Shown here: piece by piece, positions 45,170 through 57,156 of the stretch
Position numbering within the stretch: the first letter of the stretch is position 1
Layout: each line of letters opens with the position of its first letter
DNA from: Tolypeutes matacus
Taxonomy: Eukaryota > Chordata > Mammalia > Cingulata > Chlamyphoridae
Direction of reading: 5' to 3'
DNA: 64,000 bases
NCBI GenBank assembly: GCA_026826555.1
Contig: JAKSZT010053764.1
Span: 33,234,778-33,298,777 of the forward strand
Program-made: the position numbers and the translations under genes
Notes under the pieces: generated by a model
Database searches by the model: none
The model's input: the letters and a program-made list of their open reading frames with translations, nothing else
Told to the model about the DNA's origin: nothing

Positions 45170-47340
45170 ACACTTTTTTTTCCCTTTAGTAGGAAGGGAT
45201 CACCACGATTTCAATTCATCCTCTAAAGTTCCAAAGATGCTATATGGATGTGATTTCCACAAAAATTTAGCTGAGGCATAATGAAAAGGATCTTATCCTG
45301 GGGAATGTAAATGGTAAATGATTTCAAGAAGGGGAATTCAGAAGATAGGTAAATAGATTCAGGGAGAGTTTCATAGGGGCTGCAATAGTATCCATAATAT
45401 TTAATGTCTTTAAGGAAAGAAGATCCAAAGTAAATAAGGTAAAATGTTAAGATATAATAAATGGCAAATACTTGGATATTGATTATGTTATTCTCTATTC
45501 TTGTTTACATATTTGAGATAAAAATACAGTTTTACAATCAAAGTACTACTTACAATAATTATAATTTTTAAAAAGAATGCAATTATACATGTAAATTGGT
45601 TTCTACCCTAAGAAAGCCTCAGGACTACCGTTAAGGGTCCTGCAAGCAGCATATTATGGATGAAAAGCTGACATTGAATTTGTAAACAGAAACCTTAACT
45701 TGGTTTTCAGTGTGCCATTCATGAGGAAACTCTATGATTCTTTACAACTAAAAGCAGAAATTTACCTTGCTGCTCTTCTTCCTGTAGGCCCACAAATCTA
45801 GCGCATGGATATTTCTCTCAAAAGTATTTACTGTTTTTGTAAAGTGGATAAATATTTATAATTTTAAAAATAGGTAATACAGAAAAAAGGAAAGCAAGAA
45901 ATCACTGAAAACCCTACTTCCAGAAAATAGTCAATTCTATGCTACATTTTGGTAAACATTATTCGTGTACCTTTTCATTCACAAATTTATATAGAAAGAT
46001 GATTGAATGAATGAATAAGAAAAATATTTATGAGTTAACATGAGACATGAATTTTTTTCATTTTTTAATATTAAATTTAATATGACTTTAAAAGGAAAAA
46101 AATAGATACTGTAATGAACCTTAAGGAATTGTTGTACTTCAGATAAATGGGTCTTTTCCACAAAAGCTATTAATATTATGCTATTCTTCTAGCTTATAAA
46201 AGCAGATTACGGAAAAACACTAAAAAGTTATAATCATGCTTTTTAACTATTAATTGATTCCATCATGAAAGACAACTCTTAAACTTATTCACCAACTTCC
46301 CTTTTACCACTCAATTTTCAGTGGCTCCCAAAATAATGGCTCCCTAATCATATTACCACGTAGCCTTCGTTCTTGATTTCTTTATTTTGAGTCTTCATTC
46401 AGTGTGATGGATAACATCTTTGCAAAGTTTTTTTTGGTCATGGATGTTTTATTTCTAACTCCTTTCATTTTTGGAAGTATCTTCCTATTGCTTTCTTGCT
46501 AGAATTACAGCTTGGCGGAGTTTAACATTCTCCGTTCAACCATCCCTCCCCTCAGAGAGCTAAAGGTTTTCCTCCAGTATTTCTGTACTGTTGTCTAGAA
46601 TATTAAAGCCAGTCCGATTTTCCCCACTTGCACCTAATTTTTCTCTATGGATGCCTAATTTTTAAATTTAAAAAAAAAACTTAATTTAACCTTAAATTTT
46701 GATGGCTTTACCAGTATATGCTTCAACATTAATTATTCATTTTAAGGTATATCCTGATATACAGGGATCCTTTTGATGTGCATATGCAGTTATTTTTTCA
46801 TTTCAGCTGTCCCTTCATTTTCTTTAATTATTTCCCAAGTGGACCTCTCCTCTCAGGTTAAGTTTTCGGACCTGCTGAATACTATTGCTATACTACTTTT
46901 GGAGATGCTGTGAGGATTTAAGAAATAAATTAAGTTATCCAAAAAATGTAGTTCCCAATTAACTTACACCACCTTTTCTGGGAAAGAGACCTGTTGTTTC
47001 CTTGTCAGTTAAGAATATTTTGGTTGCACATGACAGCAAGGTTCAACTCAAATAGTCTTTAATAATAAAGAGTATTTTTAGCCTCACAAAACTTAATTCC
47101 AGAAGTAATTCTGTCTTCAGGTGAGGCTGGCCTATAACACATTGGAATTCTCATTGCCCTGTAACTTCTGTGGTATTCAAAACAATTGTGAGGCTCTCCC
47201 CACTGCGGTTAAAAAAAAAAAAAAAAAAAAAAAAGTGGCTAAGGCATTTCAGGACCACATGTCTTCACAGCAGACATCTAACAGAATGAGAGCATCTGAT
47301 AGCTCCCACAGAGGCCCTGGAATTCATCCTTTCTCACTGG
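45170..47340. other. AT-rich non-coding DNA, some old-repeat texture
   Basis: About 46420-46880 has the T-rich style of antisense L1 5'/ORF1 sequence. About 46995-47120 ('TTTGGTTGCACATGACAGCA') resembles a common old repeat, followed by an A run of 24 at 47211-47234. None could be assigned with confidence. Confidence 0.35.
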
Positions 47341-47745
47341 CATGTTATGAATTGAATAGTGCCCCAAAAAACACATGTTCAAATCCCAATCCCCAGTCTT
47401 GTGAATGTGAGTTTATTCATAAATACAAACTTTGAAGATGTTATTAGCTAAAATGAGGCCAGACTAGATTAGGGAGGGAGACACAGGGAGAGAGAGTACA
47501 ATGTGACAAAGGTGAGACTGAGTTATATCTCCACAAGCTAAGGAATGCCATGGGTATCCAGCCACCTACCAGAGGCGAGGGGAAAGGTATGGAATGGCTT
47601 CTTCCCTTTAAGAGGAAGCATGGCCTTATCGACACCTTGGTTTCAGACTCGTAGTCTCCGGAATCGTGAGACAATACATTTTAGTTGTTTAAGCCAGCTA
47701 ACCCGTGGCCCTTTGTACAGCAGCCCTGGCTAACTAAGACTGTCT
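47341..47745 (+). mobile_element. MLT1-type solitary LTR
   Basis: 'TGTTATGAATTGAATAGTGC', 'TGAAGATGTTATTAGCTAAA', 'AGCTAAGGAATGCCATGGGT', 'ATCGACACCTTGGTTTCAGA' and 'GAGACAATACATTTTAGTTG' follow an MLT1/MaLR LTR from TGTTATG to GGCTAACTAAGAC. No internal region. Confidence 0.85.
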
Positions 47746-50660
47746 TTGAGTGGGTCAGATGTCCACCCCTGAACTAATCACATTGGCTAGAGGGAGGAGA
47801 TAAACCGATTTAAGTGAATCAGGACCTACCCCTGGAACTGAAAATGGGATCATTTCCACACAAACCTCACGTATGCAAGTGAGTTCTCCAAAGGAAAAAC
47901 GAGACACTCTTGGCTATGGAAGTAGGGAATGCACGCTAGGGAGACAACCAATAACTGTCCGCTGCATGAATTCATTTTCTTTCTCCCAATAAAATGGTTA
48001 GAGTATCTGCTGACTGCCTCTAGCTTCAGCCTTCATGATTTCTTTCTTACAGGTTCATATTGCTTTCTCTATTTCTCCTTTGATTATCTGGCCGTCTTCT
48101 ATCTTGTCTACACATTGTTTTAAAATATGAATCCCCTGTGCCACCATACTGATTTCTGTAATTGCATCCCTTTTCCTTTTCTCATTAGGTTTATTCAGGA
48201 TTATATGGTTACAATTACATTTTTAAGCTCGGATACCATAGTCTCTTTTATGTGTTTTCCTATATATTCTTCCAAACATTGTAATAAAGGAACTTTACAA
48301 CACTGACAATTATGCTGTTATTGGGAGAGATATAACAAGTACATCAGCTAGACTTATTCCTTCATTTCATTTACTCTACCAAGAGTTCGGGCAGAGGTGT
48401 GACTATATAAGGAGAATGAGGTTGAAGGAGACCATTGTATTTTCTTTTCTGCTAAAGGAAGAAAATTTGTTGAGTCATCTATAAAAAGGTCAAATAAAAA
48501 ACATCTGATTCCTGACCACTGTCCTAGAAATCTTTCTCCAGATTGCCTCTCAGTTCCCAGCTCTCTTCTCATCTGAGCTTCTTATCTCTGAGAGTAAAAA
48601 ATTGTTGTGGTAGTGAAAAATAAACCCTCAGGCTGATTGTGTGCCATTTTGTTTCATCCACACCCCATTAGCCCAGGTAATTGAGAGTTGACTCCATTTC
48701 CCTCTCCTATTGTTGATATTCTTCATTCTCTCTCTTTCTCTCATCTAAAAGTATGGGATATTCTAAATATTCCTGTTATCAAGGAACAAGACAATGCTTA
48801 CTATAGTGAGTTGGAGATGCAGAAAAAGGTTATCATGTTCAATGAAATTTTGTTCCAATTAGAATTTTTGTCAGTCTTAATGAATTAAATTGTGCACGTG
48901 TGTGTTCATCAGCTCATTTGTTATTTTTCAAAATTGTTCCCACTTAAAATTTTTAAAAACCAAGAAGTATATGGGAATCCCCTATATTTTTTATATAACA
49001 TTTATGTAATCTAAGTATCTTTTTTAAAAAAAATCTAAAAGTATATATATATTTAAAAAACAAGCAGTGAGGTATTCACAAAGAAGCTAGAGGTTTGAAC
49101 AATCATCATTCCTGTATATGCAATCAAGATATCAGGAAGGTATCTTATATCATCTACCTCCCTTCCCCTCACCTCCCCCACCACACACACACAATGTGCT
49201 GACAAGGGTTTTTCAGATATATAACTGCATCTTATTTCCATGACAAATGTAACCATATATTGTGATATGTTTCTCACTCATAAACTTTGAAACTCAATAA
49301 AAACAATTATGAAATATATGTACATACCTCTCTCCTCAATATTTGGTGAAAATTTTCTCTTAAAAATTCACTATGATTTCACTTGCCTCCTAATGAAAGA
49401 TTCAGCTTTTATGATTGAATTCTTATTATGAAGCTGTATTTATTTCATCTGAGTAGATACCTTACGATAACAAAATAAATTATTTTCCCCCATTCTTTTC
49501 ATCATAACCTAATCTACTTGGCCATATTGATTGTGCAGTTGCCAAATTTACATGATTGTGACAGAAGTTTTGGTCCTAACCCAATAATTAACTGAGTCTT
49601 CTGAGAAATTATAACCATTAGCTTTTAACTGAATAAGCAAATACATATCAAATTATTGGTCATTCATATTTTGACTTCAAAAAATAAATAATTGGGTAAC
49701 AACACTATGTAACTTTATTTTAAGCACTATAAAGTTCTGCTTATTTGTTGGTTCTAGATAAAATGTTCTGAGAGAGAGCAGATCTTACTGGATTACATTT
49801 CCATTGAAAGTAAGAATCGCCTTTGTTTGTTTCTTTCTATCATCACTTTCAAAAGACTGCTTAGAAATAGAAAGTAGTTGTCATCCAAAGGAGCCTGTTG
49901 GGCCTGCCACCTAATAAGGGAGCCAAGACAGAGAAACTGGCAGAGAACAGCATCTGGGAGGGAATGGGACAAGACTCAAAGCTAAAGTCCAGGAGAGTTA
50001 AGAGGTCACTAGAAATTACACAAACGCAGGGAGGGGTTTTAACAGAATAACACTATCAAGTCACAAGTCATGATGTAAAGTGGTTGCTACACCATTGGAG
50101 ATAGGTGGGGATGCAGAAGCATTCACAGAATAAGGTAGAATGGAAAAGTCAAAAGGAACCACTTTGGAAGGGTGAGTTCTGTAACATCCCCTTACATCTT
50201 CATATTATGTTTCACTGGATCATACTTGAGTTTCAATCTCACCAAACTAGTTTGAATATCTTATTATGTGTTATATGGCTTATAGGTAAGGGGAGCACAG
50301 GTCTGAGATAGATATCTAAAATGAGGAGTAATGTGAAGTAAATTCTATCCATCCCTCACAAAAAATTTAAAAATATATATAATATATAATAATAATATAT
50401 GTGTCTATATTATCCATACATTTGGCCCAATCACCTCATGGCCCCTTGTAAAAATAATTTCACATTAAAAAAGTCAATTCAGCATCCAAAATAATTGGGG
50501 GGAGACATATATTTTTATTGTGGTCTTTCATAAAAAGCCAAAGGGCAAATGCATCCATAATGCACAGAGAAACTTCTGAAACATTCTCCTTTCAATCCTC
50601 TATGTTCCTTTCACAAGTGACAGCTGTGTCACAGTCCCTTCTGAACTCCATAGTTTAAAC
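47746..50660. other. Single-copy non-coding DNA
   Basis: About 2.9 kb, AT-rich, with no recognised repeat or coding signal. A short (CA)n lies near 49183 and TA-rich DNA at 50370-50400. Confidence 0.45.
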
Positions 50661-50665
50661 ACTAT

Positions 50666-51138
50666 ATTTTAGCTTCCTAGCTTTTAAAACAAATGCCATA
50701 CAATGGATTGGCTTAAACAATGGCAATTTATAGGCTCATAGTTTTGAGGCTAGGAGAAGTCCAAAATCGAGGCATCAGCAAGAAAGTGATGCTTTCTCCC
50801 TGAAAGCTGGCATTCTGGAGCTGGCTGCCAGAGATCCTTGAGGTTCTTTGGCTTTTCCATCGCATTGCAATGCACATGGTGGAGCCTTCTCTTTCCCTCT
50901 GGATTCCATTGACTTCCAGCTTCTGGCTGCTCCCCATGGCTTCGCTCTCTGTGTCCAATTTCCTTTGCTTATAAGGACTTCAGCCATATCGGATTAAGGC
51001 CCACCCTCATTCAGTACGGGCACACCTTATCCGCTTACTTCTTCAAAAGTCCAATTTACAAATGGGTTCACACCCAAAGGACCAGGGGTTGGGACCTGAA
51101 CCTGTTTTTGTGAGGGACATGATTTAATGTGCCCCAAA
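50666..51138 (-). mobile_element. MaLR-like solitary LTR
   Basis: On the plus strand 'AGCTTCCTAGCTTTTAAAAC', 'TCATAGTTTTGAGGCTAGGA', 'TGACTTCCAGCTTCTGGCTG' and 'TTGCTTATAAGGACTTCAGC'. The same order and words recur at 57157-57587, so these are two copies of one family. Tentative flanks are ACTAT (50661-50665) and GCTAT (51139-51143). Confidence 0.75.
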
Positions 51139-52160
51139 GCTATCTGTCAGCCCAGCTGATGCATCTTTTCTTGCCCATATCTGTCTCTGACACAGGCTCT
51201 TTCATATATAGCTCATTTTAATCTCTCTGACTTCTTTCTATTTCCCTGTTCCTCCTTTACTAGGATTTGTTTATCAAAAAGAATGCCTAAGAACACATGC
51301 AGAAGCAAAAAATTCCCCACTCCCTTTTCTGAGATGGTTGTGGATGGCTGGGGAGAGGTTGAAAACCCCTGTAACTTATTTCTTTTATCCCCATCTTACC
51401 TATAACATGTTAAGGAACATGTCTTTCCTTTTAAAGCAGCATTTTGTTAAGTAGCAAGGTGGGAAAGGAAAACTAAAGATTTCTCTCTGATTTACAAAAT
51501 GCAGGCAAAGTTTTCATTTGAAAGACAGCAAAGCCCAAAATCCTTGACTATGTACATACATCAAGGAGACTTTGAATCCAACTTTACAAATTCAAGTTGA
51601 AAGTAACAAGCTTAGGGATAAACCAGGGTTAGGCTTCCCAGTAACTTAGAACAGATTCAATGTTTATATTTCTTTCTGAAACTTGCTTTTTGACATTAGT
51701 AATTTTACTTTTTATGATAAATCACTTTATTTGGATTAACAATTATCAAGTGGGCAAATTACTAATTTAGCTCCATGTTACCTATGCCAAAAATTTATTT
51801 GGACCATAGACTCCCGACTAAGTCCAACTACTATAATCACTTGAGTGATGAAAATAAAGTAACCCCATCATCAGATAGATCATGTGCAAGAGTGTGATAA
51901 GAATAGTTTAAAAGTAATGAGCTTTTATGGGGACAAAGAAAGAGTCAAAGAAACAACATGGTGGACCCCCAAACAGACTTTGGTATATGAAAGAATTACG
52001 TATTTGGGAAAGATGGAATCATGAGGAAGGGTAGTGAGTAATCTGAGCAGGAAAAAGTAAATAAAATTCACTTTTTTGGAAAAAAAAAGTAAATAAAATC
52101 TTCATTTCACACTATACTCCAAAGTAAATTCCTGATAGAATAAAGATTTATATGATGATT
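51139..52160. other. Single-copy non-coding DNA
   Basis: Nothing recognised. Confidence 0.45.
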
Positions 52161-52169
52161 TGAGTGGTG

Positions 52170-52860
52170 CCTAGCCCCTTGAGGGTTGTCGGCCAAGGGC
52201 TCCTTCCTCCACTGCAGCCTCTCCTTTCTACTCTCCATGATCAAGAGAAAATGGTGGTTTGGAACAGTGCCATCGCCGTGTATGCTGGGCCCTCTTCATT
52301 CAGGACTGTATTTACTTTGACCGCAAAGAGACAAAGTGACCCCAATTTCAAGAATAGGCTGCAAGAGCAAAGAAAGAAAACAGAAACTTGCCAGGGAGAG
52401 AGCTGGGCTTTCCAAGTTACCTGATTTTAAAGATGCTGAAGCTATTCAGAAATTCTTCCTGGAAGAAATAACAGCTGGGTGAAGAGGTACTAGCCCAAGT
52501 GAATATGAGAAGGGTGAATATGGACCATTTGACGAATGCAATTGCTGTTTGTGGACAGCCACAGCAGTTATGGCAAGTTTTACAGCAAACTCTTCCACCA
52601 CCAGTGTTTCCAGATGCTTCTGACTAACCTCCCAACAATTAGAGAATTGTAAGTGCTCAGAGCTTGGCTGAGGATGATGTGGAATGAAAAATAAATGTCA
52701 GCATATTTAATAAATTTTTAACTCGGAAGATGAACAGCTCTGGGAGAATATGCTTGATATGGACTGTGTATCACACTGAAATCTACCAGACTTAATTTTT
52801 ACTTTGTGTAGATCCATTTGTTCGATTTATTTATTTGTTCCAGTGACAAGTGTATTTTGA
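52170..52860 (+). pseudogene. TOMM20: TOMM20 processed pseudogene
   Basis: Retrocopy of TOMM20, the import receptor of the mitochondrial outer-membrane TOM complex. The ATG is at 52251 and the final stop at 52685-52687. Intron-free TOMM20 words occur in the right order: NSAIA, SDPNFKNRL and RKK near the start, KFFLEEI, NAIAVCGQPQQ, QQTLPPPV and SAQSLAEDDVE with its stop. They are spread over all three frames, so there are at least five frameshifts, and the first frame stops at 52422-52424. The N-terminal membrane segment is scrambled. Upstream C/G-rich sequence looks like the 5' UTR and 52688-52860 like 3' UTR. No function is expected. Confidence 0.93.
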
Positions 52861-52873
52861 TGAGGGTTTTTCA

Positions 52874-53770
52874 TTTTTTTTTTTTTTTTTTTTTTTATAT
52901 TTTTATTATGGGTAAAAATCAAAATTCTCACAATACATACAAACATTTGCAAAATGATATGTAAATATATATGCATATATGTGTATTTGCTTACAAAAAT
53001 GTTATTTATATATATATATATATATACATATATTTTAAGAGGTGCTTAGATTACCTAAAATATTACACGGAACCCACTGGGATTCCCATGTTGCCCACTT
53101 CCCACACCTCCCACCACATCCAACACAAACATCTCCCACAGTGTGGCCCACCAACCTCAATGAACTTACACATCCTGGAGCCTTGCCACCAACCATAGAC
53201 CACAGTTCACACTGTAGACCACACTCTCTCCCACTCAGTTATGAGTGGTGTGTGCTGATTTAAAATGGCCTGCATCCATTGCCACAACAGTACTCAGGAC
53301 AACCTCCAACTCCCAAAGAAGCCCCTGTATTTCAACTGCTCATCCCCTCCCTACCCAAAAACTGTCAAGTGGCCACTGGCTCCACCTCATTGTTATAATT
53401 TCTTGCATTGCAAGAATCACCATATGTGAGCAAGAGAATACCATCAAGTCCACTTTAGTCCATAGTTCTTCCCCCAATCCAGAGGCGACTGGGATGGTGA
53501 TGTCCACTCCAACTCCAAGTGAGAGAGGGCTTATATCCCATGGATATGGTGGGTGGGATGATCCTGCCTGCAGATGTAGGCCCTCTCCACTCCCTGGGAT
53601 GGCCATTTCCCATTGTTGTCTCCTCACCAGGTGACTTGGATGAGTCCATTGAGCTGTAGGGTAGGAGTTGCAGCTCCACCTAGATTTCATGCACACCTGG
53701 CACATAGGTAGGCGGGAGGCTCCAGTCTCTGGAAGTATACCTAAAAACTCCAGCATCACATATAGGTTTG
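52874..53770 (-). mobile_element. Unassigned poly-A retroelement, possibly a LINE-1 3' UTR
   Basis: It opens on the plus strand with a T run of 25 (52874-52898) followed by 'TATTTTTATTATGGGTAAAA', i.e. a minus-strand AATAAAA signal and poly-A tail. Then comes a TA microsatellite (about 53005-53030) and about 730 bp of fairly GC-rich, non-repetitive sequence. A 139-codon minus-strand frame (53340-53759), the longest in the window, lies here but resembles no family that I know. A 5'-truncated xenarthran L1 3' UTR is the simplest explanation. No target duplication was found. Confidence 0.55.
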
Positions 53771-54130
53771 AATAGAAGGGACTGGTGAACTATGTGCAGG
53801 GAGGACTTATTTGAGTCTAATTCTGTCACTCTCAGGAGCACAGATTCCAAAAGGAAAATATGCTAATGGGAACAAATAAATGGGAACCTAAATATCAAGA
53901 ATTTTTTAAAATGCAAATTAAAACAAAAGTTAAATTTTTTTCAGCCTTCAAATTTGTTATTTCTTAAAGATCCAATAGCCAGAAAAAGTGAGCATTTAAA
54001 TGAGACTTCCCATACTTTGCTAATCAGTACATCTCTTCTCAAAGGAAATTTAGGTAATTTTTTCATTATATTTCCTTTGGCAGAATTACCTTATTACCCT
54101 ACAAGTTCCATCAGTAATTTATCCTGTGGG
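53771..54130. other. Single-copy non-coding DNA
   Basis: Nothing recognised. Confidence 0.4.
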
Positions 54131-54134
54131 AAAA

Positions 54135-54440
54135 TGTAGCTATATGTGCAAAAGGACTTATATGCAAATACATTCATCACAATATTATTTATGAAAGTTT
54201 AAGAAATCAGAATCAATCTATATGTGCAAAACTATGTGAATAGTTAAATCTATTATTATAAAACCCTCTGATGGAATAATGCACAGCACCAAAACTTATC
54301 TTTTTGAGGACTTTACAATGACATGGAAAAATGATACAATGCTTAGTGATAGAATCGGGATAAAAAACCCTGTCCAAAATGAAATATTCCAGAATGTCTG
54401 TGTTTTGTACTATGAAGGGAATATTTTATTGGTAAGGGAA
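54135..54440 (+). repeat. Old LINE-1 3' fragment
   Basis: 'GCAAATACATTCATCACAAT', 'ATTATTTATGAAAGTTTAAG', 'CCTCTGATGGAATAATGCAC' and 'GATACAATGCTTAGTGATAG' match the old L1ME 3' style (ATTGCAGCATTATTTATAATAG ... GGAATAATGTGCAGC). Short and diverged. Confidence 0.6.
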
Positions 54441-54479
54441 AATTCCATTTAAATACATATTTAAATGATATTACATTAT

Positions 54480-54720
54480 AACTACTGTGTACTTTGGCCT
54501 TTAATAACATTATTTCATCAGGTGAGGTCTTGAAATGACAATTAGCTGCCTATTATATGCTAATCAAAGACTCTTTTTGTAATCTAAGGGCTAAAGAAGC
54601 TCCCAAAAGGAAACAAAGAAAATCATTGCTCAGTAGGGAAGTCTGCAAATTTACTCCTGATTCACACAATTTCACACTTAATTGTAGATGATTTTAAAAA
54701 GAAACCAAAATCTGGTACCA
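54480..54720. promoter_or_regulatory. Candidate conserved non-coding element
   Basis: A repeat-free block with a POU-like ATGCTAAT (54557-54564) overlapping a TCF/LEF-like ATCAAAG (54563-54569), an upstream ACAATTAGC and a downstream CTTAATTGTAG. No coding frame. Pattern-based. Confidence 0.35.
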
Positions 54721-55275
54721 TAATTGGAAATATGATACTATGGAAAGAACTGGAATGATCATAACCCAAAAAAGGAAAGTTTTCTGTAAGATGGATTAGA
54801 GAATAAACTTGTCATCTTTATGGGTATAGCTTTTTCACCCCATTCCTTCAGTGTACTCCAACTCTGATTCCTTTCTCAAGGCTGAAGGGAAGAGTCAGCC
54901 TACATACTCATTAATTTGGGAGATATTTTGAACATCCTGCCACTTTCATCAGCTTGCTATAAGAGACAAAATTCCTTCACTTTTTACTAGATCCCTGCCA
55001 CGCAAAGAGAATTCAAAATGTCTCCCTAGGGATTGAAGGTCGAAAACTGAGGTGATATTTTGCTCTCCTATCTGACTCTGAAAAACAATATTTATTTCTT
55101 AAGCAGTAGAAAGGTGAATGCACAATTCGTCTCTGTTTGATTGATGGATTTATCAATAGTCACATAGCAGTTATGTAAGTAGTGCAGTTTCCCCCAATTG
55201 TATTATTAAATGACAAGTACTAGGAAGAAAAAAATATCACTTTTAGCAAATACGAAGCTTTGTTTCAAAGTAGAA
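54721..55275. other. Single-copy non-coding DNA
   Basis: Nothing recognised. Confidence 0.4.
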
Positions 55276-55279
55276 GGAA

Positions 55280-55910
55280 ATTCGGTGGCTTTTTACTTTT
55301 GCTTCATGCTACAAGATTTAACACACTTCTTTCTACCAAAGCCACACAATTTTAAAGTGATGTTTGTCTGATTTAATGTATTTAAGCAAAAATATTCCCC
55401 CAAACATATTTAATTTGAACCCACTTTTTGGGTAGCTGTAACAATGGCATCAATTACGGAAATGTTGAAAACAAAAACATTCAATTCACCAACAAAGGTC
55501 AGCAGTAAATCCCTCTAAAATATGTGCAACTCATAAAAGTAATGGGTTTGCAACTGTAATTGAAACAGATGTTCATAAAATCAGCATTTAAACATGAAGA
55601 CACTGTAAAATAAATGAAGATGAGATTAATTTAACAAGTTAATTCTCAAGCTGAATGGGGGAGAAATTAGCAGCACGGCACACAACTCAGAGTGAGATGA
55701 GTTGTGTGGCACCAAAGAAAACATTGTCGTGGGCTAACAAACGAGTCCCTACGAAGAGCTTTGTGTATGCAGTGTTTCAAATATGGCACACACATTAACT
55801 TTGTACTGTTTTGCTACTGCAAATTGCTTTGTGTCTTAGGTTATATCAATATGCATAACACAAAAATAAAGGCATTCAGTCAGTTTCTTTTTTCCATCAG
55901 TTGGAGCTGA
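55280..55910. promoter_or_regulatory. Candidate conserved non-coding element with hairpin
   Basis: About 0.6 kb without recognised repeats. It contains a SOX-like AACAATGG (about 55440-55447), CAATTACGG, TAATTTAAC and GTTAATTC words, CpGs kept in AT-rich DNA (GCACGGCAC, TTGTCGTGGG, AACGAGTCCCTACGAAG), and an 11-bp perfect hairpin at 55679-55708. This could be an enhancer or a structured transcript; it is called on texture only. Confidence 0.45.
55679..55708. repeat. Perfect 11-bp inverted repeat with 8-base loop
   Basis: CACACAACTCA (55679-55689) and TGAGTTGTGTG (55698-55708) are exact reverse complements around GAGTGAGA. Confidence 0.9.
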
Positions 55911-57150
55911 GGGGGCTATATCTCAACTAACTTAATTCTTCTTTTACCAAAAATCCCTGGGAAATGAAAAAGATAACAGGACCTTTAGCAACTATTACTT
56001 TCAAATGACAAGTTTGTGGGGTATGAGGGTGGCAGTATAACCAAAGTGAGAGTACTCCAGAACACAAAGGGAATGTTTAAGAATGTCTTTCCCAAACAGG
56101 TGCAAGCAATTATCCAAGCCTCATAAACATGTGCCTATAGCCTGGCTGAGAGAAGGCTCCCTGTTTGCATTTTGTTCCTACAAATAAAGGGATGGTGTAG
56201 AAGGGTCATTTCTGGGGCAGAGAGGTGGCAGGCTATTTTAGGTATCCACACACAAAGCCTAACCCTGAACCCTGCGGTATTTACCATTATGCTCCTAGGT
56301 GTGAAGGAACTCTGAAGGACTTCTTAAGTATGCTCTCACCACTCCAAAGCAGCAGGCGGAATTTGGGTGGCCTGGCTGTGTTCTGGCCTCCTGCTGTTAG
56401 CGGCAATCTTTCTCCTAGACACTGATGAGGGGCCAGGAGGGCATCACTGGCTTTAAATCTTCATAAAATAAAGACAACTGTGACTGAAGTTTGGTTTGGC
56501 CTGCTCATGTAACCGAAACCTGGCCCCAGAGCATTTCACACAAAAGTGCTCTCCTCAGAAAGGAGACCAAAGAAGTTATCACTGAAGAAGAGATTTGGCC
56601 CCCCAAATTCTGAAAATTTTACCATCAGTGAAAAATAAGATTTATACTGAAATAATCCTTTTACTGACTGCTATAGGATTGGCTCCCCCAAAGACTATAA
56701 CGCTAGCTCTTTGCTGAAACAGTAGTTTTGGGGGGTCTTTCTTTATGAGTTTGACATAACTCACTATACAGCTCAACTCAGCTGAATCAATTGGCACAGA
56801 CTTACCCCTCAAATATCAGATATTGTTATTTGAACAAAAGCCAGGCCCATAGGCCTCCAATAATGATCCATTTTGGACTTCTTAGTTGAGTTCTTTTGTT
56901 TTATTGACATTTCGTTACGTAGTTCGTCTCATTAAAACTGAGGAAATATACCAAACTGACCATTTATACTGTAATGATTTATGTTAAAAGAAAACAAACT
57001 AGTTAATATAAGTCAACATGTATTTATTGATCTAGCACTATGAACAGAGCATAATGATAGATAGTATGGGGGGTGAGGAGCTGGTGGAGGAAAGAGAACA
57101 AAAAGAGAAGGGAAAATTATTATTCCTACTCTCAGGAAGTCTACCATATA
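55911..57150. other. Single-copy non-coding DNA
   Basis: Nothing recognised. Confidence 0.45.
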
Positions 57151-57156
57151 ACTGGG

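Noticed and set aside
47211..47234. A run of 24 as the tail of a new retroposon
   Set aside because: No recognisable element body or target duplication next to it; left as a plain homopolymer.
53340..53759. 139-codon minus-strand frame as a possible gene
   Set aside because: It lies wholly inside a poly-A-tailed retroelement, has no recognised domain and has no promoter or splice context. Kept only as a property of that element.
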